Shown: one piece after another, positions 37,501 to 49,690 of the stretch | How positions within the stretch are numbered: the stretch's first letter is position 1 | Layout: each line of letters begins with the position of its first letter | NCBI GenBank assembly: GCA_023105745.1 | Contig: JALGQZ010000006.1 | Span: forward strand, 542,359-606,358 | Source: Austropuccinia psidii | Taxonomy: Eukaryota; Basidiomycota; Pucciniomycetes; Pucciniales; Sphaerophragmiaceae | Direction of reading: 5' to 3' | Length of the DNA: 64,000 nt | Notes under the pieces: model-generated | Told to the model about the DNA's origin: nothing | Seen by the model: the letters and a program-made list of their open reading frames with translations, nothing else | Databases searched by the model: none | Program-made: the position numbers and the translations under genes

Positions 37501-39058
37501 TAGTTTTTGCATTAGTTTTTTTTGAAAAAATTTCATTCTGAAGAGAATCATACTTAACTTCATTAAAATAATCAATAACTCTTAATTAATTTTGATTGTT
37601 CAGCCCATATAATTAATCCCATTTATGAAATATCTCTTTTAATAACCTTTGTAAAATTCTATGTCTCAAAACGTAATTTGAAAAATGTTTCACCTCTTGA
37701 GAAATATCAATTAAATATATAATTTTCCCTAAACATGGATATTAACATTTTCATTTTTCTATTTTATACTTAAATTTAACCTTTTTTTGTGGCAGAAAAA
37801 TATTGGATACTATTCTAACTCAATCTTGAACTGAATTTATCTTGTATTATGGTATGAAAAATTTGAAATTTTCATCATCTGAATATGAAAGTGAATAATA
37901 GCTCTTCAAAAAATAACCATTCATGATACCAATACATTTCAATATTATTCCATAAACAATATTCATGTAGCTAATTTATTGTTCTTCCTTCTCAAAAAAT
38001 AAGAATAAATCCTCAATTTTAAATTGAGACTTGCATATATGCAGTACAAATGTAACTTATTGTCACTTTATTACAATTCCAAAAAAAAGTGTCCTGGAGT
38101 TAACTGATACTAAGTAAAGTTAAGCCTCCAAAGCTTTGGGATATCTTTGATATTAATTAATAAAGCTACCATAAGAAACAGAAAAATCTTCAAATAATTC
38201 AGATTTCATCACTTGAGAAATTTGATTTCTCTCTTATGAAATTCTTAAATTAATTTATTTGTTTTAAATTTTAAATAAATCCAAAATCCTGGTGTAATAT
38301 TAATAAAAAAAATAGGCAAATATATTCCTCTTTCTTCTTAAATATAAATTAATTATGAAGGACATTTATTGATTTAATTATTAGTATTTACTCATTAATT
38401 ATCTCATAATATGTGTAATGAAGAAAATTTATTTTGGAAGAAGCCAAAACACTAATATTCTTTTCTTTATGAGACATGAGGGCTGTTAAAATTAATATAC
38501 AGGGGTAATCTATCTTACAAATTTCATATGAAATCATTAAATTTTATTAAAGCTCCAAATAGTTCTCACTATTATATACATATTGCATATTTATTAAATG
38601 TAAAATAATTAATAAAAGAATTTTATCTCTGGTAAATTTCTAATTCTATTAGTAATGGCTTTTTGGATGTAGCATGGTAAATTTAATTGTGGATAGGTAT
38701 GATATCTCAGATATCCTTGATATTATTCATTGAAATATAAATTAAATCTGTTTAAATACTCTATTGGGGTAAATCAAACAGGCCATTCCAGCAGCTAAAA
38801 TTTAGCAAAGAAACAAGATAAATTTTTAATGAAAATGAATCAAATAAATTGCTTGATTCTGTGCACATTAGTGTCAAACATAAGATAATAATATTTAAAT
38901 TTAACCTGTATAGCTGTTATGCACTTGATAAAGAAAATTATTTTAGTGAAATGAGGTTCAGGCTCCTGAACTCATAGCTAATTTCATCATATGATAGTGT
39001 TTTTAGGTTACAAAACTGGAGAATTTGAGAAAAATTGGTCTCAAAGAAAATCCATTTG
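31501..39058. other. Long AT-rich belt with scattered coding relics
   Basis: The belt is mostly stop-dense in all frames. Plus-strand relics include DKLSYLIGILGCFSCRIEYK (about 31503), VLKTEIRVYKGILQNMTHF (about 32455), ITDIDVDSYILSLF (about 32624), YIPRKISLDYIAKVTEY (about 36840) and SSPKLSELMEFFEKPQKK (about 37125). It also holds a 12-G run at 34042-34053 and a short TA repeat near 37378-37396. I cannot assign any of this to a family. It is probably the remainder of the element that begins near 29800, or several overlapping old elements. Confidence 0.35.
34042..34053 (+). repeat. Run of twelve G
   Basis: A homopolymer of G in otherwise AT-rich sequence, followed by TAAGAAA. It may be partly an assembly or sequencing artefact. 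Confidence 0.6.
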
Positions 39059-40472
39059 TGTCAGCCTGTGACTCAAAGCCAGAGCACAAGCATGACAGCC
39101 AAAATGCCATAAATTAATGGTAGAGAAAAATACCACAAAAAATTGAACTGTTGCAAAATAGCTCAGTTATTTAATAAAAAGAAAGAGGAAAGATACACCC
39201 TTCCAAACATATGACTCTCATACCCATAAGACAAAGAGTAACAAATTTCTTCCTGATAAAAGCAAGAACTGAGAATAAACCTTAATTTTAACCTCTCATC
39301 TAAAATCCAGAAAAATTGAAAGAAACCCATAGAATGTGTTTCAAAATTGAAGCCCCCAGTCAGGGATATCTAATGGTACTACCCAAATTTAGTTAGAATC
39401 AAAACTACAGAAGCTATGGCCAAATAAAGACCAAATAAGGGTGCATAAATTATTGACCTCTCATCTATCTTCTACAGTTTGAGTTTAAGGTACTTACAAT
39501 GTGTAATTTTTGGAAGGAGTGAAGTAAGACATTCATAATGGCACCATCTTTCCTTCTTTATCTCACCTGTATCAAAAGTTATTAAGAAAAATAAATCAAT
39601 ACAGGATCTAAGAAAAATCCACATCTGAAAAATGGAATTTGAAAATGGTATAAGCTTTCCATATTCAACTCTACCAACACCAAATGAGGTACCATTGTGT
39701 AAAGTGCATCCATCGCTACAAAATAAACCAACTTTGAGCTCTCTACCTTAAAAAGTGACAAAGCTATAGCAGCTTCAAGGTCAAAATTGTACAGTAGTGT
39801 CAAAAACCCAATACTGTGGGATATTATCTAATATCCTTGAATATGAGGTCTCAATTCTACAAAAAAGTCTTTTTATCCCCCAATACCTCCTATTTTGGCC
39901 TTTATGGGGTCCCCATACAGGATATGTATAGAATTCTATGAATCATACACATCAGAAGAGGGCTATGAGGTTCTCAAATTGAAATTTTCATGATGTATTG
40001 GGGAAAAGTGACCAGATTTTGTTTCAAAACTACATCTGAGCCCAATAAAGGCTGTAAAGCTTTTTTATTAGCCACAAACCTTCCCTCAGAAGAGAAAACT
40101 ATTCACTATTCCTAGGAAAACGGGTCCATCCCTCTCCACCCAGTTTTAAGATGAAAAGGGACCTTTCTCTGACAAAAAGAGAATCCCCATCCTTCTATTG
40201 AATTCATACATAGTACAATTGTTAAAAAAAGCTATACTATTGGAAAATAATTAGGTATAAATCCAATATTAAGTACTGTATTGGTTATCATAGTTAGTCC
40301 ATTGATAATAAGTGCACCCAGGGCTTTTAGCAGTGCTCACCACCACTATAACCTCATATTAAAGCCCCAAAAATACTTTCAAAACTATTTTTTATCATTT
40401 ATTACCATCTCAAAGTCATATTTATATCTTTAGATACCCTAATAATAGATTTATCATAGAATGAGCCTGACA
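39059..40472 (+). repeat. Gypsy solo LTR with perfect 5-bp target duplication
   Basis: It begins TGTCAGCCTG and ends GAGCCTGACA, so the tips are an inverted TGTCAG/CTGACA. ATTTG lies directly before (39054-39058) and directly after (40473-40477). The start matches the LTR of the gypsy element at 42858 (TGTCAGACTGCGACTC), and later segments such as GTGGGATATTAT also match. At 1414 bp it is close to the 1542-bp LTR of that element. No internal gag-pol sequence is attached, so recombination between LTRs removed it. Confidence 0.85.
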
Positions 40473-40474
40473 AT

Positions 40475-41230
40475 TTGAGTCACAACATCAAAATTCATAA
40501 GCCTTCAACACCTCCATATTTGAAAGTAAAGGTTAGCCTAAATATAACCAGACTGCAGACCATCAAATATTTGTCAATGATATTTATTTTGGCTGAAGTG
40601 AATTCTATTCAAGAAAATATCATTCAATTAGCCAGATTAAAGTCAATCCAATCCTTCAGTAATTTTATTTTAACAAAAAGCTCATTTGAGCCAACCACTT
40701 GGGATAAACTCTTTTGAGATACAAAAATCTATGATGGATCTCTTCAGGCTATTGACAAGGTGAATTATATGTGAATCCTTTCAAAGAATGTAAATTTGCA
40801 AGATTTCAATATAAATGCATTTTTTTATGAGTGAAGATTATTTAAAACAATAATCGAGAACATCACAGGATATTTTTAATTACCTTTATTTATCAAAGAT
40901 CATGAGATCTTCTGAAATAATAATATGGCACAGCAAATTCTGGTTGCACATCAGAGAATCTTGAATAATATGGAAATTCAGAATATTGAGGTTTAGAAAT
41001 GGGCTGCTGTAATCTCATGTTTGAGGAGGGAAATCAAAGAAATTAACTCAATGGAGGATGAATTTTTTGGGCTTGCCTAATGGAGAGTAAAGGAAGAATA
41101 TGTATCTAGTAGTTAAACCAGAGATATACAAAAGATGTGTGGGTTTTATCTATTAAACAACCTTTCGAATGTATAAAAAAACTTGTATCTATCCAGAATT
41201 CCATTTTGATTGATATAATTTTACTATTGA
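40475..41230 (+). pseudogene. Unidentified coding remnant interrupted by the solo LTR
   Basis: The plus strand is open from 40475 to 40717 (KPSTPPYLKVKVSLNITRL; ENIIQLARLKSIQSFSNFIL; FEPTTWDKLF). It continues past stops as YDGSLQAIDKVNYM, NNMAQQILVAHQRILNNMEI and WRVKEEY. If the solo LTR and one ATTTG are removed, the frame continues upstream into SSYDSVFRLQNWRI. The protein family is unknown to me. The strand is the same as the relics at 29800-37200, so it could be part of the same element. Confidence 0.45.
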
Positions 41231-42857
41231 AATACAAAAATTTCCTGTGACTGTGATCTTCAAGTTACTAATTCAAGGGCAGGGAAGATAGGTTCTTGTG
41301 AGAATTGCCATTGTGGTATAGCTTTGCCATTTTAATCAATGAAAAAACTAATCAGGTATTTTTATATTTTAATATTTTTTCTTCTAGGTTGAAGTCTTCA
41401 TTTCTTCCTCACAGGTATACGTAACACTAAATCCATTTCATATTAACTTGAAATCTCTTAGTTAAGAGGTGAACTTGATTGAAATTTCATAAAACTCAGT
41501 GAGTAATTCCACATTAAGAAAATGTGTAGAAAGGGATCGGTAGACACATACAACAAAATATCTTATTTCTTCATATCCATTTATGACTTTATTTTTTCTG
41601 ATTTGAAAATTATATTTATTAAAATGGGTAGTAAAGAATATATACTACATCACTTCAGGTCTTAGATAAAGTCAGGATGCATTAAGATAAATTCCATGGA
41701 AGAATTTCAGTCTTTTAAGGGTAATAGAAGATAAATTGGAAGATAATTTGTTCATTAATAAGGTATAATATAATATTGAGATGAAAATTAACCTTTAGAA
41801 TATTTCTTGAGGGGAGGGAATCGTTTATTTCAAAATTGAAAATCTGGGAAATTTGTTTAATTTAAGATTGAAAATACCATTGAAATAAAAAAAGTACAGT
41901 TATATAATAATATCTGATCCCTTTTGGAGGAGTCTATATTTGAAAAATCGGGCTAAAAGGAGCTATACTTATAATTTGAATTATTCAGGATCTAGGAGAA
42001 AGAAATTAGACATTAGAGTTGTCACACATTTATTAAAGAAGGTTAAACATGACCTTACAGAAGTCTAACAGGGGTGTACTATAGCAAGATTATAACCACA
42101 GAAAACCTAGTTACAGGAAACAACAGGATTTTAACTTAGTAAAGTAGTAACTATGTGTAACAGGAAAAAAGGATCTAAGGCTTCCTGGAATTGAATTTAT
42201 TAATAATAACTGAGCTATTCTTGGTATGTATTTCTTCTCTTGTATCATTTTTTGTGTAAAATTAATTTCTTTTAGTTTTACTTTAATGTAGAAACAAAGA
42301 AAATAACTTTTGTTTTGTTTTATAAATTATAAGAAAGAATTGTATAGATTTCTTTAAAATAAGAAAGAAAGTTTTTATTCAACTTTATTATTATCATTCT
42401 ATGGCGTGAAAAATGAGTTTACCCTGTTTTAAAGTAACACATCTCCAACAGAAAAATAAAATTGACAGGAAGACTAAATTACATGAAAAGTTAATTCAAA
42501 AATTGAATTTAAATGGTCCAGCTTTCAAGTGAATCTTTATTGGCTTCCATACAATAAGCCAAGAAGTGTGTTCTTAATTTTTAAACTTAGACCTTTGATG
42601 TTCTGAGATATTACATAGTACAATCATCTGAGAAATTTGGTTTACTTTTTCAAAAAAAAAAGCCAATCTAAGGTCAAAAAATGACAAACAGCCTTTGGAA
42701 ACTTTCCAAAAACTCAATTGGAAGAAGAAAACAGTTCTTTATAGTGAGACAAAAGAAATTTACCACTTCCCAATTATTTTTACACCTTTCCCAAAATAAA
42801 CTTAAAGACCATATATTGAAAAAAAATCAAGAAACACTTCAATTTTATGTAGTTATT
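41231..42857. other. AT-rich region between the solo LTR remnant and the gypsy element
   Basis: I see no convincing gene. A somewhat less decayed segment near 41930-42200 (with TTGTCACACATTTATT) may be another LTR or element edge, but I found no partner. The open frames around 42681-43052 straddle the LTR border and are not genes. Confidence 0.35.
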
Positions 42858-44399
42858 TGTCAGACTGCGACTCAAAACCGGAGCACAAGCATGAAATCCA
42901 AAAATACCACAAACATGGTACCCAAGAAAGAGTGAAACAGACTTCTTTCCAAATTTACCAAAACTAATACGGGTATAATAAGGCCACAAACAAGAAATAC
43001 AGAACCAAATAAAGGTAACCTGTAAATGTGACCATGTAGAAGAGGAAATCATTTCATTTCATAAAATATAATTCTTATTACTAAACAATAATAATTAAAC
43101 AATCTATTAAGGTTACAAACTCTTACAGAGAATAAAACTTAACATTCACCTTTCATCTAAGATCTAGAGATTGGACAGCAGAACCACCAAATGGGGTCTT
43201 TTATTAAAGCTCTTAATAAGGGCTATTCAATGGTACCACTTTAAAACTCCAGCACCTGTGGATCAGAATTTACCAGACGAATTATATCTGGGTAATTTGA
43301 AAAGATAATACTCTCTTTTCACCTCTTATCTCACTTCCAAAGTTTTGATGAGAGACCTGTAAAATAATATCCTTTTTAGAAGGTCTGGATAAGGGCTAAA
43401 TAAAAATTCATCCCTTTTACCTGTATCCTACATATATCAGTAGTTCTTGGAATTTTTCTCCCAAAACCAAGATAAATACTATTTTACGAAAATGTAAAAC
43501 ACTTTTGGCATACTTATTTCAAAGGGGGTGAAAAGGGTAACCATATTGTAGGGCTTAATTTTGGCTACAGTTTGAGCTAATTTTAAGACCTTTAACTTAC
43601 AAAATGACAAAGCTATTAAGTCTTTAATGCTATAATCCCACAACAAGCGTTACTGTGGGATATTATCCCATGCAGTTGAATTATGAGGTTTCAAAGCCAC
43701 CCAAAGGCCGTTTATCAGTTTATTAATCATGATAAAGGATTTAGGGCTCCACTCCAAGCTTTATTAAGTGGTACCATGGGAATTCATTACATACAATTGA
43801 ATTATGAGGCTTTTAAATTGACCCCTAATAGCTTGGGTAATATGGGTCACCCAGACATGATCATTACCTCATTAGAAGCATCCTGGATTGTCGAGTACTC
43901 CTGAACCCTCTATTGGTTGAAATTTCCACCTCTTATGGGCGCAAAAGGTTTAGTTGTGGCTGTGAAACCACACATGGGCACTCATACAGGTGTTTCTGGT
44001 TGTATTTAACCACAAACCCACCTCCTGAGTGAAATTTTTCACTTTATCAACATGGTAAGAGGTTGGCACCCTATTTCCACTTTTATTTGAGTTAAAATGA
44101 GGCTTCCCCCCTAAAAAAACCCCCAGAATCTTATAATCTTATTCTTATGTGGTTACACTGTATTACACAGAAGTAACCCTTATAGTACCTTAGATATAGC
44201 TATAATAATAATTATTGTGGTGCTTATTATAATGATAAAATTGATAATCATTGCAACCAGGGCTTTAAATAGATTCATCACCACTATTTATCAAATAGTA
44301 GAGCCCTTTTAATTACTTATTAACCAATTGTCCATGTCATAGTAATAGTTGAAGCTTTTAATTACTATTTAATAGCCTCTAAATAGACTCACTCTGCCA
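42858..44399 (+). repeat. 5' LTR of the gypsy element
   Basis: It starts TGTCAGACTGCGACTC and ends ACTCACTCTGCCA, a TG...CA structure of 1542 bp. It aligns to 50268-51185, 53941-54065 and 57021-57559, and to the solo LTR at 39059. After it, TGGGGGCC near 44403 could be a primer-binding site, but I cannot match it to a tRNA with confidence. Confidence 0.85.
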
Positions 44400-44580
44400 T
44401 TTTGGGGGCCTAGCCATGATTATTAACCTGGTTTGGACGCAATTGCTACAGATGGGAAGACAATATCTCTGAAAAATAGAATTTTTTTTCTGAAATTTTC
44501 TGCATACAGTGAAGCATAAATTTAATTTTTCTTTATTAATATTCATCGGAATCATATTTCTTTTTCTTTATAAAAATTAA

Positions 44581-44606
44581 TAATATATATATATATATAT
44601 ATATAT
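44581..44606. repeat. TA dinucleotide repeat
   Basis: A run of alternating TA in the leader of the gypsy element. Confidence 0.8.
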
Positions 44607-44935
44607 GAATATTATTTTAAGTAATATAAATTGGGTAATTATTGTTTTTTACCTTGTTTTTGATGTAAAAATTAATAATTACAAATTTTACATCATTTAA
44701 AAAGTATATTTGAAAATATTAAACTTATAAATTAAGATATAAGATATAAGTAAAACATATTTTATACTATTTTCGAAATAAAAACCTTTTTCACATCATT
44801 TTTATACTTGAAAATTCAGTTTTCATATATAATTCAAAGTTATAAATAAGAACTTATACCTTCTTCACCTTTTTCTGCTGTGGCATTGAGAGGAAATTAA
44901 GTAATACTGACTTTTTCAAACTTTTTTTTCTTACA

Positions 44936-46455
44936 GTGGACAAAAATTATATTCCAATAAAAACCCAGTCACAGAGTAACCCCTATTTGACCCCTTCTGA
45001 CACAACAGACCACGTGCAGAAAAGCAAGGGCAAAAGGAACAGTGAGGTTCTTATTTCAAACAAGAACTGGAAACCCATAGCCACCCCAAGGGACAAAAGA
45101 CCTAGGAACACAACCACAGGAAAACCCAATCTGGCTGTTTGTGACAGAAAAATAACTATTATTCATCCTGTTGTAACCTCCAAGAGCAAATTTTCCAAAG
45201 CAGTAGACCACAAGTTTTTACAAGGCACAGTGAAAGGTAAATACCCTTGAACATGAAAGTTTTTGACTGTAAAAGCCCAAAAAACTGATTAAGATTTCCC
45301 CTGAACACCTCAGAGAGCTTGGAATGCCCAGGAAAAAAGCCAGAAGAAAGAACCAGCTCCAGAAGATTAGACAGGATTTGCTCAGAGTTTGAGTTGACCA
45401 ATAGGAAACTCAACCAGAACATGAAGGAACAACACCAAGAAAAAAAGATACATAAGGAATCTCCAGAACCAACTGGATGATATATACAAAGATTTGAATC
45501 ACCTTTTTGAGGATGAAACTAAAGGAATTAAAATCCCAACAACATTGTATGTTTGGAGGAATCCCAAAGACTAGTAAACCCCTTGAACCCAGCCAAAGAA
45601 TCAGAATCTGACATTAAACCAGATTATGTGTACCAGGAAGGAGAAGGCATGAGCTACTCTGAGAGAAAAGCCCTGAAGAAACTCCCAGAAGTTTTCAACT
45701 GTCCCAAAAACTCAGGTACAAAATAATATTACCATATGGAGCTTATCTACTACATTTATAGTCTACTGTTTGATGTGCCTAGTATCCCTGATTATTGGAT
45801 TTCTTCCAGGTTTAACACAGCCTTCAAAAATTATTCCAGAGTATGGTATAATGGGATTAAGGAAATCTATGGCTGAAAATAATGGCATTGGCGGAAAACC
45901 CAGATTATCCAGAGGTAAAGTGATGGCAAAAGACTATGTCTTTTGATAATGACAGATACACTGTGGAGAAAAGTCAATTTGAGTGGTGCCTAAGACATTG
46001 TAAGAGACTGAAGGCCATATATCTCCATATTTTAACAGAAATCTAGAATCACCAGGAGGTCTAAATCATGAAGTGAAGTGAAGGTCCAACAAATAATGTA
46101 ACCTGGATGACATTGCAAATACCCTAAAAGAAGTCGGAAAAAGTACATCTATAGGCAGGTACCCAGAATATAAAATAAATACCTTCAGATATAAGCCCAA
46201 GTTTGTACCAGAGTCTAAGGATAGAACTAAAGACAAAGGGGTAGAGACTTTGGAGAAAAGGAATGCATTCCACAGTTGTGGAGCATCAGAAGACTATGAA
46301 AACAACTGTCCCAAACCCAGGAAAAAAATTTATGCTTTAGGTGAAGAGGTTTCAGAAGAAGGAGAAAAGTCTGATTCTGAAAGTATGGGAAATAGCCAAA
46401 GAGATGAATCACATAGCGAATATAAACCATTGCAAGAATACATAGTAGAGTATTA
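44936..46455 (+). pseudogene. Gag remnant of the gypsy element
   Basis: Gag forms the virus-like particle and binds RNA. An open N-terminal stretch at 44936-45250 (MDKNYIPIKTQSQSNPYL) is rich in Lys, Thr, Ser and Pro. After decayed sequence come MSYSERKALKKLPEVF (45650) and ELIYYIYSLLFDVPSIPDYW (about 45740), which look like the capsid region. A zinc-knuckle relic lies at about 46270-46315 (HSCGASEDYENNC), but the first Cys and the His of CX2CX4HX4C are lost. An acidic tail follows at 46340-46455. Several stops and frameshifts break it. Gag and Pol were probably one polyprotein. Confidence 0.7.
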
Positions 46456-46468
46456 GGAGGAAAAATTC

Positions 46469-47050
46469 TTGAAAATACAAGACATTAAGTTTGAATATGG
46501 CATTACCCAAATAGTCACTAATGAAACACTCAGTAGCCACACCAAGAATGCCAGAAAATTCCTAGTAACACCTATTAAAGGGATGGGGTACATACATAGA
46601 ACCCCAGCTAAGCTGTCAGTCTCAATTGATGAGGAGAAACATCCTCTGATCATTTACACAGGAGAAAGCTTCTCTGTGGTAGCCAGGAACTACCTGGATG
46701 AAAATTTTCCCCAGTGGAGTACAGTAGTACTACCAACCAAAGCCAATAATCTTACAAGTGCATCAGGAAAAATGAATTCACTTGGTATTATTAACAAGAA
46801 ACCTATCATACCTCACAGAAAGTGGAATATTAGACTTGAACCAGAATTGTTAGTACTGAATAATTCACAAGTCAGGGTCTATATACTAGGAAAATATTAC
46901 CATAAAATGTATGGTATAGATATCTGTAGTAGTAAGAACAGGAAACTAACATTTGGGACAGATAAAAAGGAGAAATTCTCTTTTTATGTTCACATAATAC
47001 AGAGCCCAACAGGACTTGCCTTGGAAACTCTGTTAAAAGAGTTTAAGTAA
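46469..47050 (+). pseudogene. Gypsy aspartic protease region remnant
   Basis: A 193-codon open stretch covers the retropepsin-type domain that processes Gag-Pol. At about 46648-46685 it reads PLIIYTGESFSVVA where the family has an Asp-Ser/Thr-Gly active site, so the catalytic Asp is replaced by Tyr. The downstream part (NIRLEPELLVL, KYYHKMYGID) fits the second half of the fold. The lost Asp means it could not cleave even if expressed. Confidence 0.7.
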
Positions 47051-47159
47051 GTACAATATAGCACCTTGCTCACACCAAAAAAAAAAGAAGTTACTCAGAG
47101 TGCTGAAAAACCATAGGAGTGCATCTTCTATTGGTTCTTAACCCCTAGGGAGGATCAAA

Positions 47160-48480
47160 GGCCATGACATAGAGCTATTCTTGGATGTGGAAAGGCCTTA
47201 CCCACCAATTCTTAGGAGATTCCCCTATCCAGCAAGACTGGAAACCAGGAAAGAAATTGAGAAACATATCAATGAACTACTGGACATGGAGGTAATTAAG
47301 AAAATAGGCCATAATGAAATAGTGGAGATTGCCACTCCAGTCTTAATCACATGGAATTATGGGAGATACAGACTTTTTAGAGACTTCAGTGCAATGAATA
47401 ACTACAAAAAAGCAGAGAGGTACCCCATACCCAGGATACCTCATGCACTTGATAAGCTAGCTAAAGCTAATTTCATCACTAAGATGAATTGCATGAAAGG
47501 TTTCCACCAGAATGAAGTTATGCCAAGCTCTATCAAACTGCTTGGAATTATATTTCACATGGGGATATATGAGTACACCAGAATTCCATTTGGCATAAAA
47601 AATGCACCAGCCCATTTAAAAAGGATGATGAATAATATCTTTGAAAAAGATATATGGGATGGCTGGATTTTAGTGTATATTGATGATATAATTATCCACT
47701 TTTAGAAATGGGAAAGCAATTTCAAGTACTTAGACAGAGTACTGGGTAAATTCACATCAAAAAATCTGAAAATTTCACTTAAGAAATGCCACTTTAGCCA
47801 ACAAGAACTACTTGCATTGGGACACAAGGTCTCAGGCTTGAGACTAGAAGTTTAACAAAGAAAAGTAGCAGCAGTATGGAAGAATACATTACCTAAGAAA
47901 ATAAAAGAAATGAAATCCTTCTGAGGATTTTCTAGCTACCATAGGAATCATAGAAAGGATTTTTCTCACATAACCAGTAGCATCTACAAAGTGTTCTCAA
48001 AAGATGTGGTTTTTGAGATCACCAAGGAGAGAAGAGATGCATATTAGAGGATCAAATATGAACTAAAACATGCACCAGTCCTGATTATTTCATATTTTTA
48101 ACTTCCATTAAAACTGTATATTAATGCAGAATGCATCCAGGAACTGGGGAAAGCTCTTTACCAGAGACAACTAGTGGATGGTGGACCCGAAGAAGTAGTC
48201 ATATGCTAAATATCTAAAAAACTTAAAGAATAATACATAAGGTATTTAAATACACAAATAGAGTGCCCATGACTAGTATGGGCACTGGAGAAACCTCACT
48301 ACTACCTGGAAGGGTCAGTATTTTAAGTATACACAAACTTCACTGCACTCAAATACCTGATCAATATGAAGACAGCTAATAGACATATTTTGAGATGGAA
48401 GATAGCCATACAAGAGTAAAGAGGGAACATAAATATAATATAAAAAGAAAGGAAGAGTCATAAAAATGCAGAGTGCCAGA
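47160..48480 (+). pseudogene. Gypsy reverse transcriptase and RNase H remnant
   Basis: The reverse transcriptase starts near 47165 and is open from 47181 to 47705. Visible blocks are HINELLDMEVIKKIG, FRDFSAMNNYKKAERYPIPR, TKMNCMKGFHQNE, MPFG-like IPFGIKNAPAH and VYIDDIIIHF, with the YIDD catalytic motif at 47676-47687. A TAG follows directly (IIHF-stop-KWE). The thumb and connection (LKISLKKCHFSQQELLALGH) and the RNase H entry (YINAECIQELGKALYQRQ) continue with stops and frameshifts to about 48480. The domain order is that of Ty3/gypsy, in which RT-RNase H comes before integrase. Confidence 0.85.
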
Positions 48481-48491
48481 GAAGATGGCCA

Positions 48492-48785
48492 TTGAGAAAT
48501 CAGAAATCTAACACAGCTTATGATCCAGATAAATGGGAAAAAATACCAATAAATTATATTCAGGTTTCTAGAAGAAGACACTTAAAATTATCAAACTGGG
48601 TCTTTAATAATGATGAGACTAACCAAAACAGAGGGGTGAACTCAGAAATAGAGAAATCCATCCTAGGCATAAGCTCATCAGACCTGTACAAAGAATTTTT
48701 TAAGTCAGTACAGCAAACTTATTCAAAGCATAAACAATGCAGCATACTAATGCAACTACTCCAAGAGAGGTACAGGAGCCCATAG
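48492..48785 (+). pseudogene. Gypsy linker between RNase H and integrase
   Basis: A 97-codon open stretch (NTAYDPDKWEKIPINYIQV; LGISSSDLYKEFF; TYSKHKQCSILMQLLQERY) corresponds to the linker that follows RNase H in this type of polyprotein. It has no catalytic motif. It is in line with the domains on both sides, which are broken. Confidence 0.6.
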
Positions 48786-48829
48786 ATGGAAAGCCAATTG
48801 AAATAACCATGGGATAGCCAGCTTAAATA

Positions 48830-49690
48830 TAAAAAATTTATTCTGATTGATGAACTACTATATCATAGAGAGAAGCACACCAGTGCTTTAGAAATAATAG
48901 ATAGGAACCACATATGAATGATCCTAAAAGAATGCCATTACTTTCCATAAATGGGACAAATGAGTGAGTAAAGGACTAGAGAAAGGGTGTCTTGAACTTC
49001 CAGGTGGACAAAATGGGAAACATAGTTGAGTGAATACATCAAAATCTGTGAAAGATTCCATAAAGCTAACAAGAGGCATAGGAATAGATATGGATTTCTC
49101 TAACAAATTGAAGAACCTAGACACCCATGGGAAATTATGAAAATGGACTGGGTTACAGAACTTGTCCCAGGAGGGAAAGACAGCTTCAATTACTGCAATG
49201 TAATAGTAGACAGGTTCAATAAGAGTTTCAGATTCCTTCCCTGCCACAAGGAAGATACTTCAATGGACAAGGAAATACTTTTATGGAAAAATATAGTTTC
49301 ACACTGTGGAGTACTCAGAATAATCATCAGTGATAGGGAGCCCAAATTCACATCAGAATTTTGGACTCATCTATATTATATGCTAGGAATCAAACTTTCC
49401 TTCTCTACAGCCTACCATCCAAAGACAGATGTACTAGCAGAAATAATGGATCAGACCATGGAAGACATTGTCAGAATATTATGTGAATATGGGATGGAAT
49501 AAAAGGACAATTATTGGGTAACACTCCTACCTGAAGTTCAACTGGCCTACAGCACCAGTGATAACTCAGTTACAGGACAACCCCCATACACACTTGAGAG
49601 ATGATGGAAGCCTATTTTACCAGTAGACTACTTTAAAAAGAACCTACTGAAAGTACATCCTGCAGCCAAAGAATTCCATAATATGTGTAA
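48830..49690 (+). pseudogene. Gypsy integrase remnant
   Basis: Integrase inserts the cDNA into the host genome. A decayed zinc-binding region lies at about 48850-49080. The catalytic core is open at 49137-49502 with the first Asp in MDWVTE (49146), the second in ISDREPKF (49332) and the Glu in VLAEIMD (49440). The second and third residues are separated by exactly 35 residues, the D-D-35-E signature, so the triad is intact. TAYHPKTD precedes the Glu, as usual in this superfamily. Stops upstream (KNH-stop-near 48915) and downstream (ME-stop at 49500) break the frame. Confidence 0.85.

Noticed and set aside
42780..43052. Open frames on both strands at the left LTR border
   Set aside because: They cross the LTR start, and the same sequence in the 3' LTR and solo LTR is not open.
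48924..49247. Minus-strand open frame in the gypsy integrase
   Set aside because: Antisense to the D-D-35-E domain. The plus-strand similarity is clear.
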